Below are positions 56,134 to 64,000 of a DNA stretch of 64,000 bases, piece by piece. The DNA comes from Pacificispira spongiicola (GTDB lineage: Bacteria > Pseudomonadota > Alphaproteobacteria > UBA8366 > Aestuariispiraceae). Under the pieces are notes generated by a model, which was not told the origin of the DNA, made no database searches, and saw nothing but the letters and a program-made list of their open reading frames with translations. Position 1 is the stretch's first letter; each line of letters starts with the position of its first letter. The position numbers and the translations under genes were made by a program. The DNA is taken from positions 806,001 through 870,000 of the forward strand of contig NZ_JABBNT010000001.1 of assembly GCF_012926505.1 (NCBI RefSeq), written 5' to 3'.

Positions 56134-57267
56134 ATGAAACTGACTCGACGTGAGTTCAATCTGGGGCTTGCTGGCACGTCCGGCCTGGCCTTGCTGGGGG
56201 CATCGGGCCCGGCGCGCGCGGCCCGCAACAACGAAATGAACATCCTGTGCTGGGAAGGCTACAACACGGACGAGGTCCTTCAGCCGTTCCGTCAGGCGCA
56301 TCCGGGAGCGTCCGTTAAGGCCGAAAGCGGTACGTCCGATCCGGACATGATCAACAAGCTGAGGGCCGGGGAGGTCAATGTTTGGGATCTCATCAACCTG
56401 AACCAGCCTTGGGCGCGGGGGCAATTGTATCCGGAAAAGCTGATCAAGCCGCTGAACAAAGATCGGTTCATGCCCTATTTCGAGAAGATGTCGCCGGACT
56501 TCGCCGCGCCGTATCCGCTGGCTTTCGCCGACAACGGCGATCTGATCGGCATGCCGCAGCGTTACGGTCCGTTCAGCTTCGTCGTCAACACGGACAAGAT
56601 CAGCCGTGAGATGGCCGAGGATCAGGGTTGGAACCTGTTCCTGGATCCGGCCATGAAGGGCCGCTACGGCGTCCTGACATACGACAACTGGAACATCATC
56701 CATATGTGCCTGACGGGCGGCCTGGATCCGTTCAAACCGGTCGAAGGCGCCGATCTGGATACGTTCCGGGCGACTGCGGACGCGATTTTCGGCGGCGCGA
56801 AGCTGCTGACCGACGATCTGGTGGCGATGAATCTGGCGCTGATCAACGGGGAAATCGACGCGTACTTCACCGGCGGCACATACACCGCCTCGCCGGCGCG
56901 GTATGACGGCGCGACGAATGTGCGTGGGATCACGCCGAATTCGGGACCGGTCGACGGCAAGGGCGGCGTCGTTTGGATCGAGTTGACCTCCGCGGTCAAC
57001 AATCCGAACCCGTCGGACCTGGCGGAGGAATTCCTGGAATTCGTCCAAACGCCGGACATCTGCAAGGCAGTCGCCTTTGCGGAAGGAACCTACAACCCGA
57101 TCAGCCAGATGGGGAACGAAGAGGTCATGGCGAAGTTCGACAGTGACGAACTCGACGCCATCCAGTGGGATTCTCTCGGCGAGGAAATGTCGCGCTCCCT
57201 GGATTATCAGGTGGTCGCGTCCTACGACAAGCTGAACGAACTCTACAACGCCGCCAAGCGCGGTTAA
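56134..57267 (+). CDS. polyamine-type ABC transporter substrate-binding protein
   Basis: This 377-residue periplasmic protein has a Tat-like signal (T-R-R-E-F, then a hydrophobic stretch ending A-R-A). The mature part starts with M-N-I-L-C-W-E-G-Y, typical of PotD/PotF proteins. Later blocks W-D-L-I-N-L-N-Q, Y-G-P-F-S-F-V-V-N-T-D and F-T-G-G-T-Y fit a small cationic or amino-compound ligand. The start follows GGAGGTGGG. It opens an importer operon whose later genes suggest catabolism of a nitrogen-containing diol or amino alcohol. Confidence 0.85.
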   Translation: MKLTRREFNLGLAGTSGLALLGASGPARAARNNEMNILCWEGYNTDEVLQPFRQAHPGASVKAESGTSDPDMINKLRAGEVNVWDLINLNQPWARGQLYPEKLIKPLNKDRFMPYFEKMSPDFAAPYPLAFADNGDLIGMPQRYGPFSFVVNTDKISREMAEDQGWNLFLDPAMKGRYGVLTYDNWNIIHMCLTGGLDPFKPVEGADLDTFRATADAIFGGAKLLTDDLVAMNLALINGEIDAYFTGGTYTASPARYDGATNVRGITPNSGPVDGKGGVVWIELTSAVNNPNPSDLAEEFLEFVQTPDICKAVAFAEGTYNPISQMGNEEVMAKFDSDELDAIQWDSLGEEMSRSLDYQVVASYDKLNELYNAAKRG

Positions 57268-57339
57268 CCCCGGTTCGCGACGGACGGTCCGGCGGGGTTT
57301 TGTACCCCTGTCCCCGCCGGACCTGAAGTCGCGTGAGGC

Positions 57340-58440
57340 GTGACAAAGACGAACATGGATATGAAACCAGTTTTACGGCTTAAGAACATCGTCAAACGGT
57401 TCGGCGAATTCGTTGCTTTGCACGGGATTGATCTGGATATCGAGGATGGCGAGTTCCTGACCATCGTCGGGCCGTCGGGCAGCGGGAAAACGACATTGAT
57501 CCGCCTTCTGGTCGGCATGGACAATCCGACGGAAGGCGAAATCTGGCTGCGTGACAAACGGATCGACACAGTCCCCGCGAACGCGCGTCCGACCTGTATG
57601 GTGTTTCAGTCATTGGCGCTGTTTCCGCATCGGTCGGTCGGGGAGAATATCGAGTTTCCCCTTAAAATACGCGGTGTGTCGAAAACGAAGCGCAAGCAAC
57701 GCGCCTTGGAGCTGTTGGAGCTTCTAAGGCTGCCCGAACATTACTATTCCAAGCGCATCAACCAATGCTCCGGCGGGGAGCGGCAGCGTGTCGCCCTGGC
57801 GCGGGCGTTGGCGTTCGATCCCGAAATCCTCTTCTTCGACGAACCGCTTTCCGCACTCGACTATCGTCTTCGCAAGACGCTGGAAAAGGAACTGAAGGAT
57901 CTGCATGAGCGGACCGGCAAAACCTTCGTCTACATCACCCACAGCCTGGAGGAGGCGATGGTGATGTCGGATCGGATCGCAATCATGCGCTCCGGCCGGT
58001 TGGAGCAGGTGACCGACGCCGAAGGCATCTATGCCCGGCCCGTCAGTCGCTTCGTCGCGGAGTTCATGGGCGAGGTCAATCTGTTCGACATCGAAGGCAC
58101 CGCCCAAGGCAGCGTTCGCAGCAAGGGCGTGGAAGTGCATGTGAACGGCGCGAACGGGGATAACGGGGTCGACCTCGCCCCCGGCGAGACGGCGACCCTG
58201 ATGGTACGCCCCGAATTCGTTCGCTTCCTGAAATCAACCGAAACCAACGATTTCGTTGTGAAGGGACTGTTGCGGGCCGAATACGCCCTGGGATCCCGAA
58301 TGCAATATTTGGTGGAAGCCGCGGACGGATCGCATCTGACCGTCGAGAAATTGCGCGAGGATCGTTATACCGGCGCGATCGGGGATGAAGTCGTCCTCGG
58401 TTGGGATATCGATCACACGCATTTCATTCGAGGTGACTGA
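57340..58440 (+). CDS. polyamine-type ABC transporter ATPase
   Basis: The 366-residue protein has Walker A G-P-S-G-S-G-K-T-T, Q-loop F-Q-S, signature C-S-G-G-E-R-Q-R (C for the usual L), Walker B I-L-F-F-D-E-P and the H-loop I-T-H-S. A TOBE-type C-terminal domain (about 235-360) follows, as in PotA. GTG 57340 is used; ATG 57355 is an alternative. Its stop overlaps the permease ATG (TGATG). Confidence 0.88.
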   Translation: MTKTNMDMKPVLRLKNIVKRFGEFVALHGIDLDIEDGEFLTIVGPSGSGKTTLIRLLVGMDNPTEGEIWLRDKRIDTVPANARPTCMVFQSLALFPHRSVGENIEFPLKIRGVSKTKRKQRALELLELLRLPEHYYSKRINQCSGGERQRVALARALAFDPEILFFDEPLSALDYRLRKTLEKELKDLHERTGKTFVYITHSLEEAMVMSDRIAIMRSGRLEQVTDAEGIYARPVSRFVAEFMGEVNLFDIEGTAQGSVRSKGVEVHVNGANGDNGVDLAPGETATLMVRPEFVRFLKSTETNDFVVKGLLRAEYALGSRMQYLVEAADGSHLTVEKLREDRYTGAIGDEVVLGWDIDHTHFIRGD

Positions 58441-59294
58441 TGGAACGCCTCGACAATAAACTCGGCATGTTGAACGCCTTGCCGATCTTCTTCGTGCTGA
58501 TGCTCAGCTTCCTGGCGCCACTCATCGTCGTGGCGGCCTTTTCGGTTATGCCGCAAAAGGTCTTCTCTCTGTTCAACGCACCGGATTTTTCCGCGTATAT
58601 GACGATTGTGGAACAGGGCTACTGGCGGTCCCTTGTCTGGTCCTTGGGCATGGCCTTCGCCTCGACGGCGGTGCTTTTCATTCTATGTTGGCCGCTGGCC
58701 TTCGCGATGGCGAAGGTGTTCGGGCGCTTCACCCTGATCCTAACCATCGCGGTCGTGGTCAGTCTGTTCGTGTCCGAGAATATACGCCTGTTCGGCTGGA
58801 TTCTGACGTTGATGAAGGGCGGATTGATCGAAGGGCATCTGCGTGCCCTGTTCGGGACGGAAATGGACGGCGTTCTCTACAACGTGCCGGTCATCGTCTT
58901 CGGGCTGGTCTACGTCTATTTCCCCTTCATGCTGTTCCCCCTGGCGCAGGGGATTTCCATGGTTCCCGACGATGCCCGACAGGCGGCGACCGATCTGGGG
59001 GCGTCCCGCTGGCGGATTCTGTGGGAAATCGATCTACCGCTCGCCGCGCCGGGGATCGTCGTCGGCTCGCTGCTCAGCTTCGTCTTGGCCGCCGGGGCGC
59101 TTGCGGAATCCAAATTACTGGGCGGTCAGGTGGTGATCGTCATGGCGGACGAGGTGGAAACGGCGTTTACCTACGGTCAGGATTGGCCGCTCGGCTCCGC
59201 CCTGTCGATGGTGCTGATCGCCATTATCGGGACGCTTGCGATATTCGGCGTGTCCAAGGTCGATCTGGACCGGATCATGGGGAGGAAACGGTAA
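58440..59294 (+). CDS. ABC transporter permease (PotB-like)
   Basis: The 284-residue protein has about six membrane helices and the cytoplasmic EAA-type loop R-Q-A-A-T-D-L-G-A-S-R-W-R-I-L. It starts by TGATG overlap with the ATPase gene and ends in a TAATG overlap with the second permease, so expression is coupled. It forms half of the membrane channel. Confidence 0.87.
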   Translation: MERLDNKLGMLNALPIFFVLMLSFLAPLIVVAAFSVMPQKVFSLFNAPDFSAYMTIVEQGYWRSLVWSLGMAFASTAVLFILCWPLAFAMAKVFGRFTLILTIAVVVSLFVSENIRLFGWILTLMKGGLIEGHLRALFGTEMDGVLYNVPVIVFGLVYVYFPFMLFPLAQGISMVPDDARQAATDLGASRWRILWEIDLPLAAPGIVVGSLLSFVLAAGALAESKLLGGQVVIVMADEVETAFTYGQDWPLGSALSMVLIAIIGTLAIFGVSKVDLDRIMGRKR

Positions 59295-60118
59295 TGGAAA
59301 CGTCCCGGACGACACGCATCGTATTGTACGCATACGGTATTCTGGCCATCCTGTTCCTGTATCTTCCGCTGGTGTCCATCGGTTTCGCGTCGGTGTCCAA
59401 GGCGCGCTATCTGACCTTTCCCATCCGGGACTATTCCACGCGATGGTACGGCAAGGCCTTGGAAAGCTCGACTGTCGGCGATTTGCTGGTCACCTCGCTG
59501 ACCATCGCCGGGATCGTTACGGTGATTTCCATGGTTGTCGGCTTCTTCGGCGCCCTGGCCTTTGCCCGCTATCATTGGCGGTATCGCAGCCTGTTCCAGA
59601 AGTTCATCCTACTGCCGATTTTCTTTCCGCAGACGGTCTTGGGGCTGGCCCTGTTGATGTGGTTCAACGCCTTGGGCGTCATCCCGTCCTGGAAGACGGC
59701 CATCGTCGCGCATCTGGTCTGGATTTCGCCGATCGCTACACTGGTCATCGCGATCCGGGCATATTCCTTCGATCCGGCGTTGGAGGAAGCGGCCAGGGAT
59801 ATGGGGGCGTCCACCAAGACCATCCTGCAGGAGGTGACCTTGCCGCTTCTGATGCCGGGCGTGATCTCGGCGGGCCTGTTCGCCTTCCTGCTGAGTTGGG
59901 GGAACTTCCCGTTGTCGCTGTTCACGACCGGGGCGGATTCGACGTTGCCGGAATGGCTCTACGCCAAGATGGTGTCCGGCTATTCGCCGTTGGTGCCGAC
60001 ATTGGGAATTCTGTCCGTCATCGCATCCGTCATCATCCTGTTGGCGGCGCTTTTGGTGCCGCGTCTGGTGACCTATCTGCGATTTCTCAAGGAACAAGAG
60101 CTCGAATTTAGCGAGTGA
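59294..60118 (+). CDS. ABC transporter permease (PotC-like)
   Basis: The 274-residue protein has six predicted helices and the EAA loop E-E-A-A-R-D-M-G-A-S-T-K-T-I-L. ATG 59294 follows GGAGGAAACGG and overlaps the previous stop. It forms the second half of the importer channel. The SDR gene starts 32 bases downstream. Confidence 0.87.
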   Translation: METSRTTRIVLYAYGILAILFLYLPLVSIGFASVSKARYLTFPIRDYSTRWYGKALESSTVGDLLVTSLTIAGIVTVISMVVGFFGALAFARYHWRYRSLFQKFILLPIFFPQTVLGLALLMWFNALGVIPSWKTAIVAHLVWISPIATLVIAIRAYSFDPALEEAARDMGASTKTILQEVTLPLLMPGVISAGLFAFLLSWGNFPLSLFTTGADSTLPEWLYAKMVSGYSPLVPTLGILSVIASVIILLAALLVPRLVTYLRFLKEQELEFSE

Positions 60119-60150
60119 ATGACGAAACGAACATTAAGGGAGATATCAAC

Positions 60151-60930
60151 ATGCTGACTTCGATTAAGGGCCGTAGCGTCATTGTTACGGGTGGGTCGAA
60201 AGGGATCGGTCGGGGGATCGCCACGGTTTTCGCCCGTCAGGGAGCGAAGGTCATGATCGCGGCGCGCGGTGCCGACTCGGCGAAGGCGGCGTCCGATGCG
60301 ATGAACGCGGAAGGCGCGACCACGTCCTGGACCACCTGCGACGTCTCGGACTGGGATTCGGTGCAGGCCATGGTCGCCAAGACCGCGGAGGTCTTCGGCG
60401 GCGTCGACATCCTGTGCGCCAATGCCGGCATTTTTCCGCAGACCAAGATGGTCGATATGGACCCGGCCGAATGGGATCGGGTCATGTCGACCAATTTGCG
60501 CAGCGCCTTCCTCTGCGTGAAGGCCTGCATTCCGCAGTTCGAAAAGAACGGTCGGGGCCGCGTGGTGCTGACATCGTCCATCACCGGGCCGATCACGGGG
60601 TTCCCGGGTTGGGCGCATTACGGCGCGTCGAAGGCGGGGCAGTTGGGTTTCCTGAAAACCGCGTCGATGGAGCTGGCCCGCTACAAAACGACGATCAACG
60701 CCGTGATGCCGGGCAATATCTATACCGAAGGCCTGCAGGATTTGGGGCAGGACTATTTGGACACGATGGCGGCCTCCATTCCGTTGAAGCGGCTGGGCGC
60801 GGTGGAAGATATCGGCAACGCGGCCCTGTTCTTCGCGTCCGACGAGGCGGGCTACATCACAGGACAACAGATCGTGGTCGACGGGGGGCAGACGATCCCG
60901 GAATCGTTGGAGGCGATTCAGGAAATCTGA
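60151..60930 (+). CDS. short-chain dehydrogenase/reductase in the transporter operon
   Basis: In 259 residues the classical SDR motifs are visible: T-G-G-S-K-G-I-G-R-G near residue 12, C-A-N-A-G near residue 90, catalytic Ser in L-T-S-S-I-T, Y-G-A-S-K near residue 158, and P-G-N-I-Y-T after the active site. ATG 60151 follows AAGGGAGAT. Placed after the importer, it probably oxidises the imported substrate or a product. Confidence 0.87.
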   Translation: MLTSIKGRSVIVTGGSKGIGRGIATVFARQGAKVMIAARGADSAKAASDAMNAEGATTSWTTCDVSDWDSVQAMVAKTAEVFGGVDILCANAGIFPQTKMVDMDPAEWDRVMSTNLRSAFLCVKACIPQFEKNGRGRVVLTSSITGPITGFPGWAHYGASKAGQLGFLKTASMELARYKTTINAVMPGNIYTEGLQDLGQDYLDTMAASIPLKRLGAVEDIGNAALFFASDEAGYITGQQIVVDGGQTIPESLEAIQEI

Positions 60931-60971
60931 CCTCGCCCCGATCCAATAACAGTTTTTTGAAGGAGGAAGTC

Positions 60972-61976
60972 ATGGCCCAGACCGAACTGGCGCATGACGA
61001 TCTGTTGGGCCGTCTGCACGATCTGGCCAACGCGTCGCTTGGGCTCTGGCCCGTGCCGGAGGATGCGGCGGCGCGCCTGATCAATATCTCGGAAAACGCG
61101 ACGTATCTGGTGGAAGGCGGCGGCGGTTACCGATCCATCCTGCGCGTCCATCGCGAGGACTATCACACGGAACGCGCCATCGAATGCGAATTGATGTGGA
61201 TGGACGCGCTGAACGAGGGCGCATGCGTCGTGACGCCCGCGGTGATACCGGGGCGCGATGGACACGCCGTGCAAAAGGCCGGGTTGCCCGGCCGGTTGGG
61301 CGATCGTTTCATGGTGATGTTCGAATTCGTCGAAGGCGATCAACCGGACGAAAGTCAGGATCTGGTCGGGCCGTTCGAAGAATTGGGCGAGATCGCGGCG
61401 AAAACCCATAATCAGTCGATCGCATGGAGGCGGCCTTCCGATTTCGAACGCTTGGTCTGGGATCTGGACGCCATCTACGGTCCGAACGCAACCTGGGGCG
61501 ATTGGCGGAAAGGTCCGAAAGTCGAAGGGGAAATCCGCAATGTTCTGGAACGGGTTGAAAGCACCGTCGCGGATCGTCTGTCCCGGTTCGGCAAATCGGA
61601 TCAGCGATACGGTCTGATTCACGCCGACATGCGGTTGGCGAACCTGTTGATCGACAAGGGTACGACACGACTGATCGATTTCGATGACTGCGGTTTCGGC
61701 TGGTATCTATACGATTTCGCGGCGGGGATCAGTTTTATCGAGGACGACCCGCAAATTCCGGCGATGCGCGATGCCTGGGTTCGCGGATACCGCAAGCACA
61801 GGGCCATGTCGGTGGAGGAAGAACGCGAGATCGACAGCTTCATCATGTTGCGGCGCATGGCGCTGCTGGCCTGGATCGGTTCTCACAGCAATGTCCCGGA
61901 AGCCCAGGCGCTGGCGGCGGATTTCGCCCGCGTTTCGGCGGAATTGGGAGAGCGCTACCTGTCGCGGATGGCTTGA
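60972..61976 (+). CDS. APH/choline-kinase-like phosphotransferase
   Basis: The 334-residue protein has the APH-fold catalytic loop G-L-I-H-A-D-M-R-L-A-N-L-L-I (H-x-D-x4-N, about residue 215) and D-F-D-D-C-G-F-G for metal binding. ATP-site residues lie near N-A-T-Y-L-V. Relatives phosphorylate aminoglycosides, choline, homoserine, hydroxylysine or other amino alcohols. The context suggests phosphorylation of a small metabolite rather than resistance. AAGGAGGAAG marks the start. Confidence 0.82.
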   Translation: MAQTELAHDDLLGRLHDLANASLGLWPVPEDAAARLINISENATYLVEGGGGYRSILRVHREDYHTERAIECELMWMDALNEGACVVTPAVIPGRDGHAVQKAGLPGRLGDRFMVMFEFVEGDQPDESQDLVGPFEELGEIAAKTHNQSIAWRRPSDFERLVWDLDAIYGPNATWGDWRKGPKVEGEIRNVLERVESTVADRLSRFGKSDQRYGLIHADMRLANLLIDKGTTRLIDFDDCGFGWYLYDFAAGISFIEDDPQIPAMRDAWVRGYRKHRAMSVEEEREIDSFIMLRRMALLAWIGSHSNVPEAQALAADFARVSAELGERYLSRMA

Positions 61977-62002
61977 CCGAGGAAACGGGAGGAGCGGTAT
62001 CG

Positions 62003-62683
62003 ATGAGTGATTGGAAGAACGCCTATCGTTCCTTCTACTACGACAGCGCCGAGGAGCCCGAGGATATCGTCCTGCCCGCGCCGGAGACGGCGTTGCTGGT
62101 GATCGATATCCAAAATACGTATCTGGAACCGAAGGGCGAGCCGATGGAGGATATCCGTTGGGCGCCCTTCCGGGACCGTATGAACGGAACGGTCATTCCG
62201 AACACGGCGAGGCTGATCGCCGACTGCCGCAAACGCGGCGTGGAGGTGATTTTCGCCCGCATCGCGTGCCTGACGGAAAACGGGCGAGACCGATCGTTGA
62301 GCCAAAAGAAACCCGGTTTCAACTATCTGCTGCTGCCCAAGGATCGGGAGGACAGTCAGATCGTCCCCAAGTTGGCACCGGAGGGCGACGAGGTCGTGGT
62401 TTTGAAAACCACGGACAGCGCGTTGACCGGCACAAACCTGCGCATGATCCTGCACAATATGGGTATTCGGAACGTGATCGTCGCCGGAATATTCACCGAT
62501 CAATGCATCAGTTCGACTGTCCGCAGTCTTGCGGATGAAAGTTTCAATACCGTGGTCGTCGACGATTGCTGTGCGGCGGCGACGGACGAATTGCACCGGA
62601 ACGAACTAATGTCGATCAACATGATCTACTGCCATGTGGTCCAGATGGAAGACGTGATCGGCTTCTTGGATGCGGGCCGCTGA
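62003..62683 (+). CDS. isochorismatase-family cysteine hydrolase
   Basis: In 226 residues the catalytic triad is recognisable: Asp in L-L-V-I-D-I-Q-N, Lys in V-L-K-T-T-D-S-A-L, and Cys in T-D-Q-C-I-S-S-T-V-R. The family hydrolyses amides, carbamoyl groups or enol ethers. The start follows GGGAGGAGCGG. Its neighbours suggest it removes an amide or carbamoyl nitrogen in the same pathway. Confidence 0.85.
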   Translation: MSDWKNAYRSFYYDSAEEPEDIVLPAPETALLVIDIQNTYLEPKGEPMEDIRWAPFRDRMNGTVIPNTARLIADCRKRGVEVIFARIACLTENGRDRSLSQKKPGFNYLLLPKDREDSQIVPKLAPEGDEVVVLKTTDSALTGTNLRMILHNMGIRNVIVAGIFTDQCISSTVRSLADESFNTVVVDDCCAAATDELHRNELMSINMIYCHVVQMEDVIGFLDAGR

Positions 62684-62703
62684 GGGGCGGGAGGAGAAGA
62701 CCG

Positions 62704-64000
62704 ATGGGCGAACATCCGGATTATGGGGCGAACCGCTGGCGTCGGTCCGACGATTGGGACGCGCGGCCGTTGCGAATGGACCTGTTTGCCGCGGAGGATC
62801 CGGAAAGCGGGTTTTCCGCGTTCAACGGGGCGACCGACCCCGCACCCGGGGTAGAGATTATCGGCGGCGAGGTTGTCTCCATGGATGGAGTGCCCGCCGC
62901 CGAATTCGACATGATCGACGCCTTCGTGGCGGCCTACCACCTCGATCTCGACATCGTGCCGGAAGCGATGGCGATCCCGTCCGAACAATTGGCCCGCATG
63001 CTGGTCGACATGAATGTGCCGCGCACGGACCTTGTGCGGCTGGCGAAAGGGCTGACACCCGCCAAGCTGGCTGAGACGGTGGCGCAGTTGAATGCGATGG
63101 AACTGGGGTTCGCCTATTCCAAGATGCGGGCGCGGCAGACGCCCGGCAATCAAGCGCATGTGACGAATGCGAAGGACGATCCGCTGCAGATGGCGGCGGA
63201 TGCGGCGTTCGCCGTCGCCCTCGGTTTCGATGAGATCGAGACGACCATGCGGGTGGCGCGGAATTCCTGGTCGAACGCACTGGCTTGCTGCGTCGGGTCG
63301 GCTGTCGGGCGTCCGGGCACCCTGTTCCAATGTTCCAGCGAGGAGGCGGAGGAACTGGAAATCGGCATGGCCGGGTTCACCTCATACGCCGAAACCGTTT
63401 CCGTCTATGGCACCGAAAGCGCCTTTGTCGATGGGGACGACACGCCCTGGTCCAAGGCATGGCTGGCGGCGGCTTATGCCTCGCGCGGGATCAAGATGCG
63501 ATGCACTTCCGGCGCGGCGGCGGAATTGCTGATGGGCTTCCATGAGGCGAAGTCGCTGTTGTATCTGGAGGCGCGCTGCCTGTGCCTTCAGCGCGGGATG
63601 GGATCGCAGGGAACGCAGAACGGCGGTATCGACGGCGCGCCGCTGGCTTCCTCCATTCCCGGCGGCGTGCGGGAAATTCTGGCGGAAAACCTGATCGCGG
63701 TCTGGCTGGATTTGGAATGCGCGTCGGGCAACGACGCCCGGCATTCCGAATCCGATATGCGCGTCGGGGCCAAGATCGTGCCGTATCTGATCGGCGGGTC
63801 GGACCTGATATGCTCCGGCTTCGGCAGCATCCTGAAATATGACAACTCCTTCAATCCGTCCTCTTTCAATGGGGAGGAGCTGGAGGAATTCCTGGTCCTG
63901 CAACGGGATTTCGAAGCCGACGGCGGCCTGACCTCTGTCGAGGAATCGCGGGCGCTGTGGCTGCGCACCCGCGCTATTGAGGCCGTGTCGCATGTGCTGA
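62704..64000 (+). CDS. adenosylcobalamin-dependent diol/glycerol dehydratase large subunit, 3' end missing
   Basis: The frame is open to the window edge (432 codons seen of about 550). Strong matches to PduC-type subunits include S-K-M-R-A-R-Q-T-P-G-N-Q-A-H-V-T-N, D-E-I-E-T-T-M-R-V-A-R, S-Y-A-E-T-V-S-V-Y-G-T-E, D-G-D-D-T-P-W-S-K, S-R-G-I-K-M-R and A-E-N-L-I-A-V-W-L-D-L-E-C-A-S-G-N-D. These blocks carry the B12-barrel and substrate/metal residues. Where PduC reads G-L-Q-N-G, this protein has Q-R-G-M-G-S-Q-G-T-Q-N-G-G, a modest divergence. The medium and small subunits should follow downstream. Its presence behind a polyamine-type importer, not in a pdu cluster, is unusual. Confidence 0.88.
   Translation, partial: MGEHPDYGANRWRRSDDWDARPLRMDLFAAEDPESGFSAFNGATDPAPGVEIIGGEVVSMDGVPAAEFDMIDAFVAAYHLDLDIVPEAMAIPSEQLARMLVDMNVPRTDLVRLAKGLTPAKLAETVAQLNAMELGFAYSKMRARQTPGNQAHVTNAKDDPLQMAADAAFAVALGFDEIETTMRVARNSWSNALACCVGSAVGRPGTLFQCSSEEAEELEIGMAGFTSYAETVSVYGTESAFVDGDDTPWSKAWLAAAYASRGIKMRCTSGAAAELLMGFHEAKSLLYLEARCLCLQRGMGSQGTQNGGIDGAPLASSIPGGVREILAENLIAVWLDLECASGNDARHSESDMRVGAKIVPYLIGGSDLICSGFGSILKYDNSFNPSSFNGEELEEFLVLQRDFEADGGLTSVEESRALWLRTRAIEAVSHVL

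Overview
The window looks like chromosomal DNA of a GC-rich alphaproteobacterium. Support comes from the TIGR02302/DUF4175-type gene at the left edge, the HD-GYP and FCD-GntR proteins, and the tRNA-anchored island with a MOB-P type mobilisation module. I cannot name the genus; a marine Rhodospirillales-like organism is a guess.

Layout. (1) 1-13.1 kb, core-like: the end of a TIGR02302 gene, a glyoxalase-I-like gene, a membrane HD-GYP sensor, a GntR regulator with a perfect inverted repeat beside it, secreted proteins including one with a c-type haem motif, and a four-gene operon (thermostable-hemolysin family, AMP-dependent ligase, haem-oxygenase-like diiron enzyme, SDR) that looks like a small acyl-derived metabolite pathway. 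(2) tRNA-Arg(CCT) at 13170-13246. Its 3' end starts a 61-bp direct repeat (13235-13295) that recurs at 47335-47395, exactly 34,100 bp away, so 13.3-47.3 kb reads as a genomic island. (3) Island left half: an HTH protein, a hybrid kinase with a LuxR-type response regulator, a run of secreted or membrane proteins (DUF4424-like, FecR-like, S8 peptidase), an ankyrin-repeat operon, and a large serine recombinase. (4) Island middle, defence-like: a truncated NB-ARC ATPase, a PLD-like nuclease, an IS3 remnant, an HNH-like gene broken by a stop codon, and an EcoRII-type restriction-modification operon (Dcm-like methylase, Vsr, EcoRII nuclease). Convergent to that operon is a four-gene operon of SNF2 helicase, free-standing EcoRII-N-like domain, GHKL/MORC-like ATPase and HNH nuclease. 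(5) Island right end: two AT-rich membrane pentapeptide-repeat genes, then relaxase, accessory proteins, a MobC-like protein and a Toprim primase cut short near the repeat. (6) 47.4-54.8 kb: an AdeRS-like two-component pair divergent from an RND tripartite efflux operon. (7) 54.9-64 kb: an AraC regulator divergent from an operon for a polyamine-type ABC importer, an SDR, an APH-like kinase, an isochorismatase-like hydrolase and an adenosylcobalamin-dependent diol dehydratase large subunit that runs off the window.

The strongest candidate for an undescribed system is the convergent cassette at 34.1-41.9 kb. An EcoRII N-terminal-like DNA-recognition domain occurs both inside the EcoRII nuclease and as a separate protein between a SNF2 helicase and a MORC-like ATPase. 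This suggests two effector arms that read the same or a related site. The diol-dehydratase operon and the hemolysin-family operon are further candidates for unassigned pathways.
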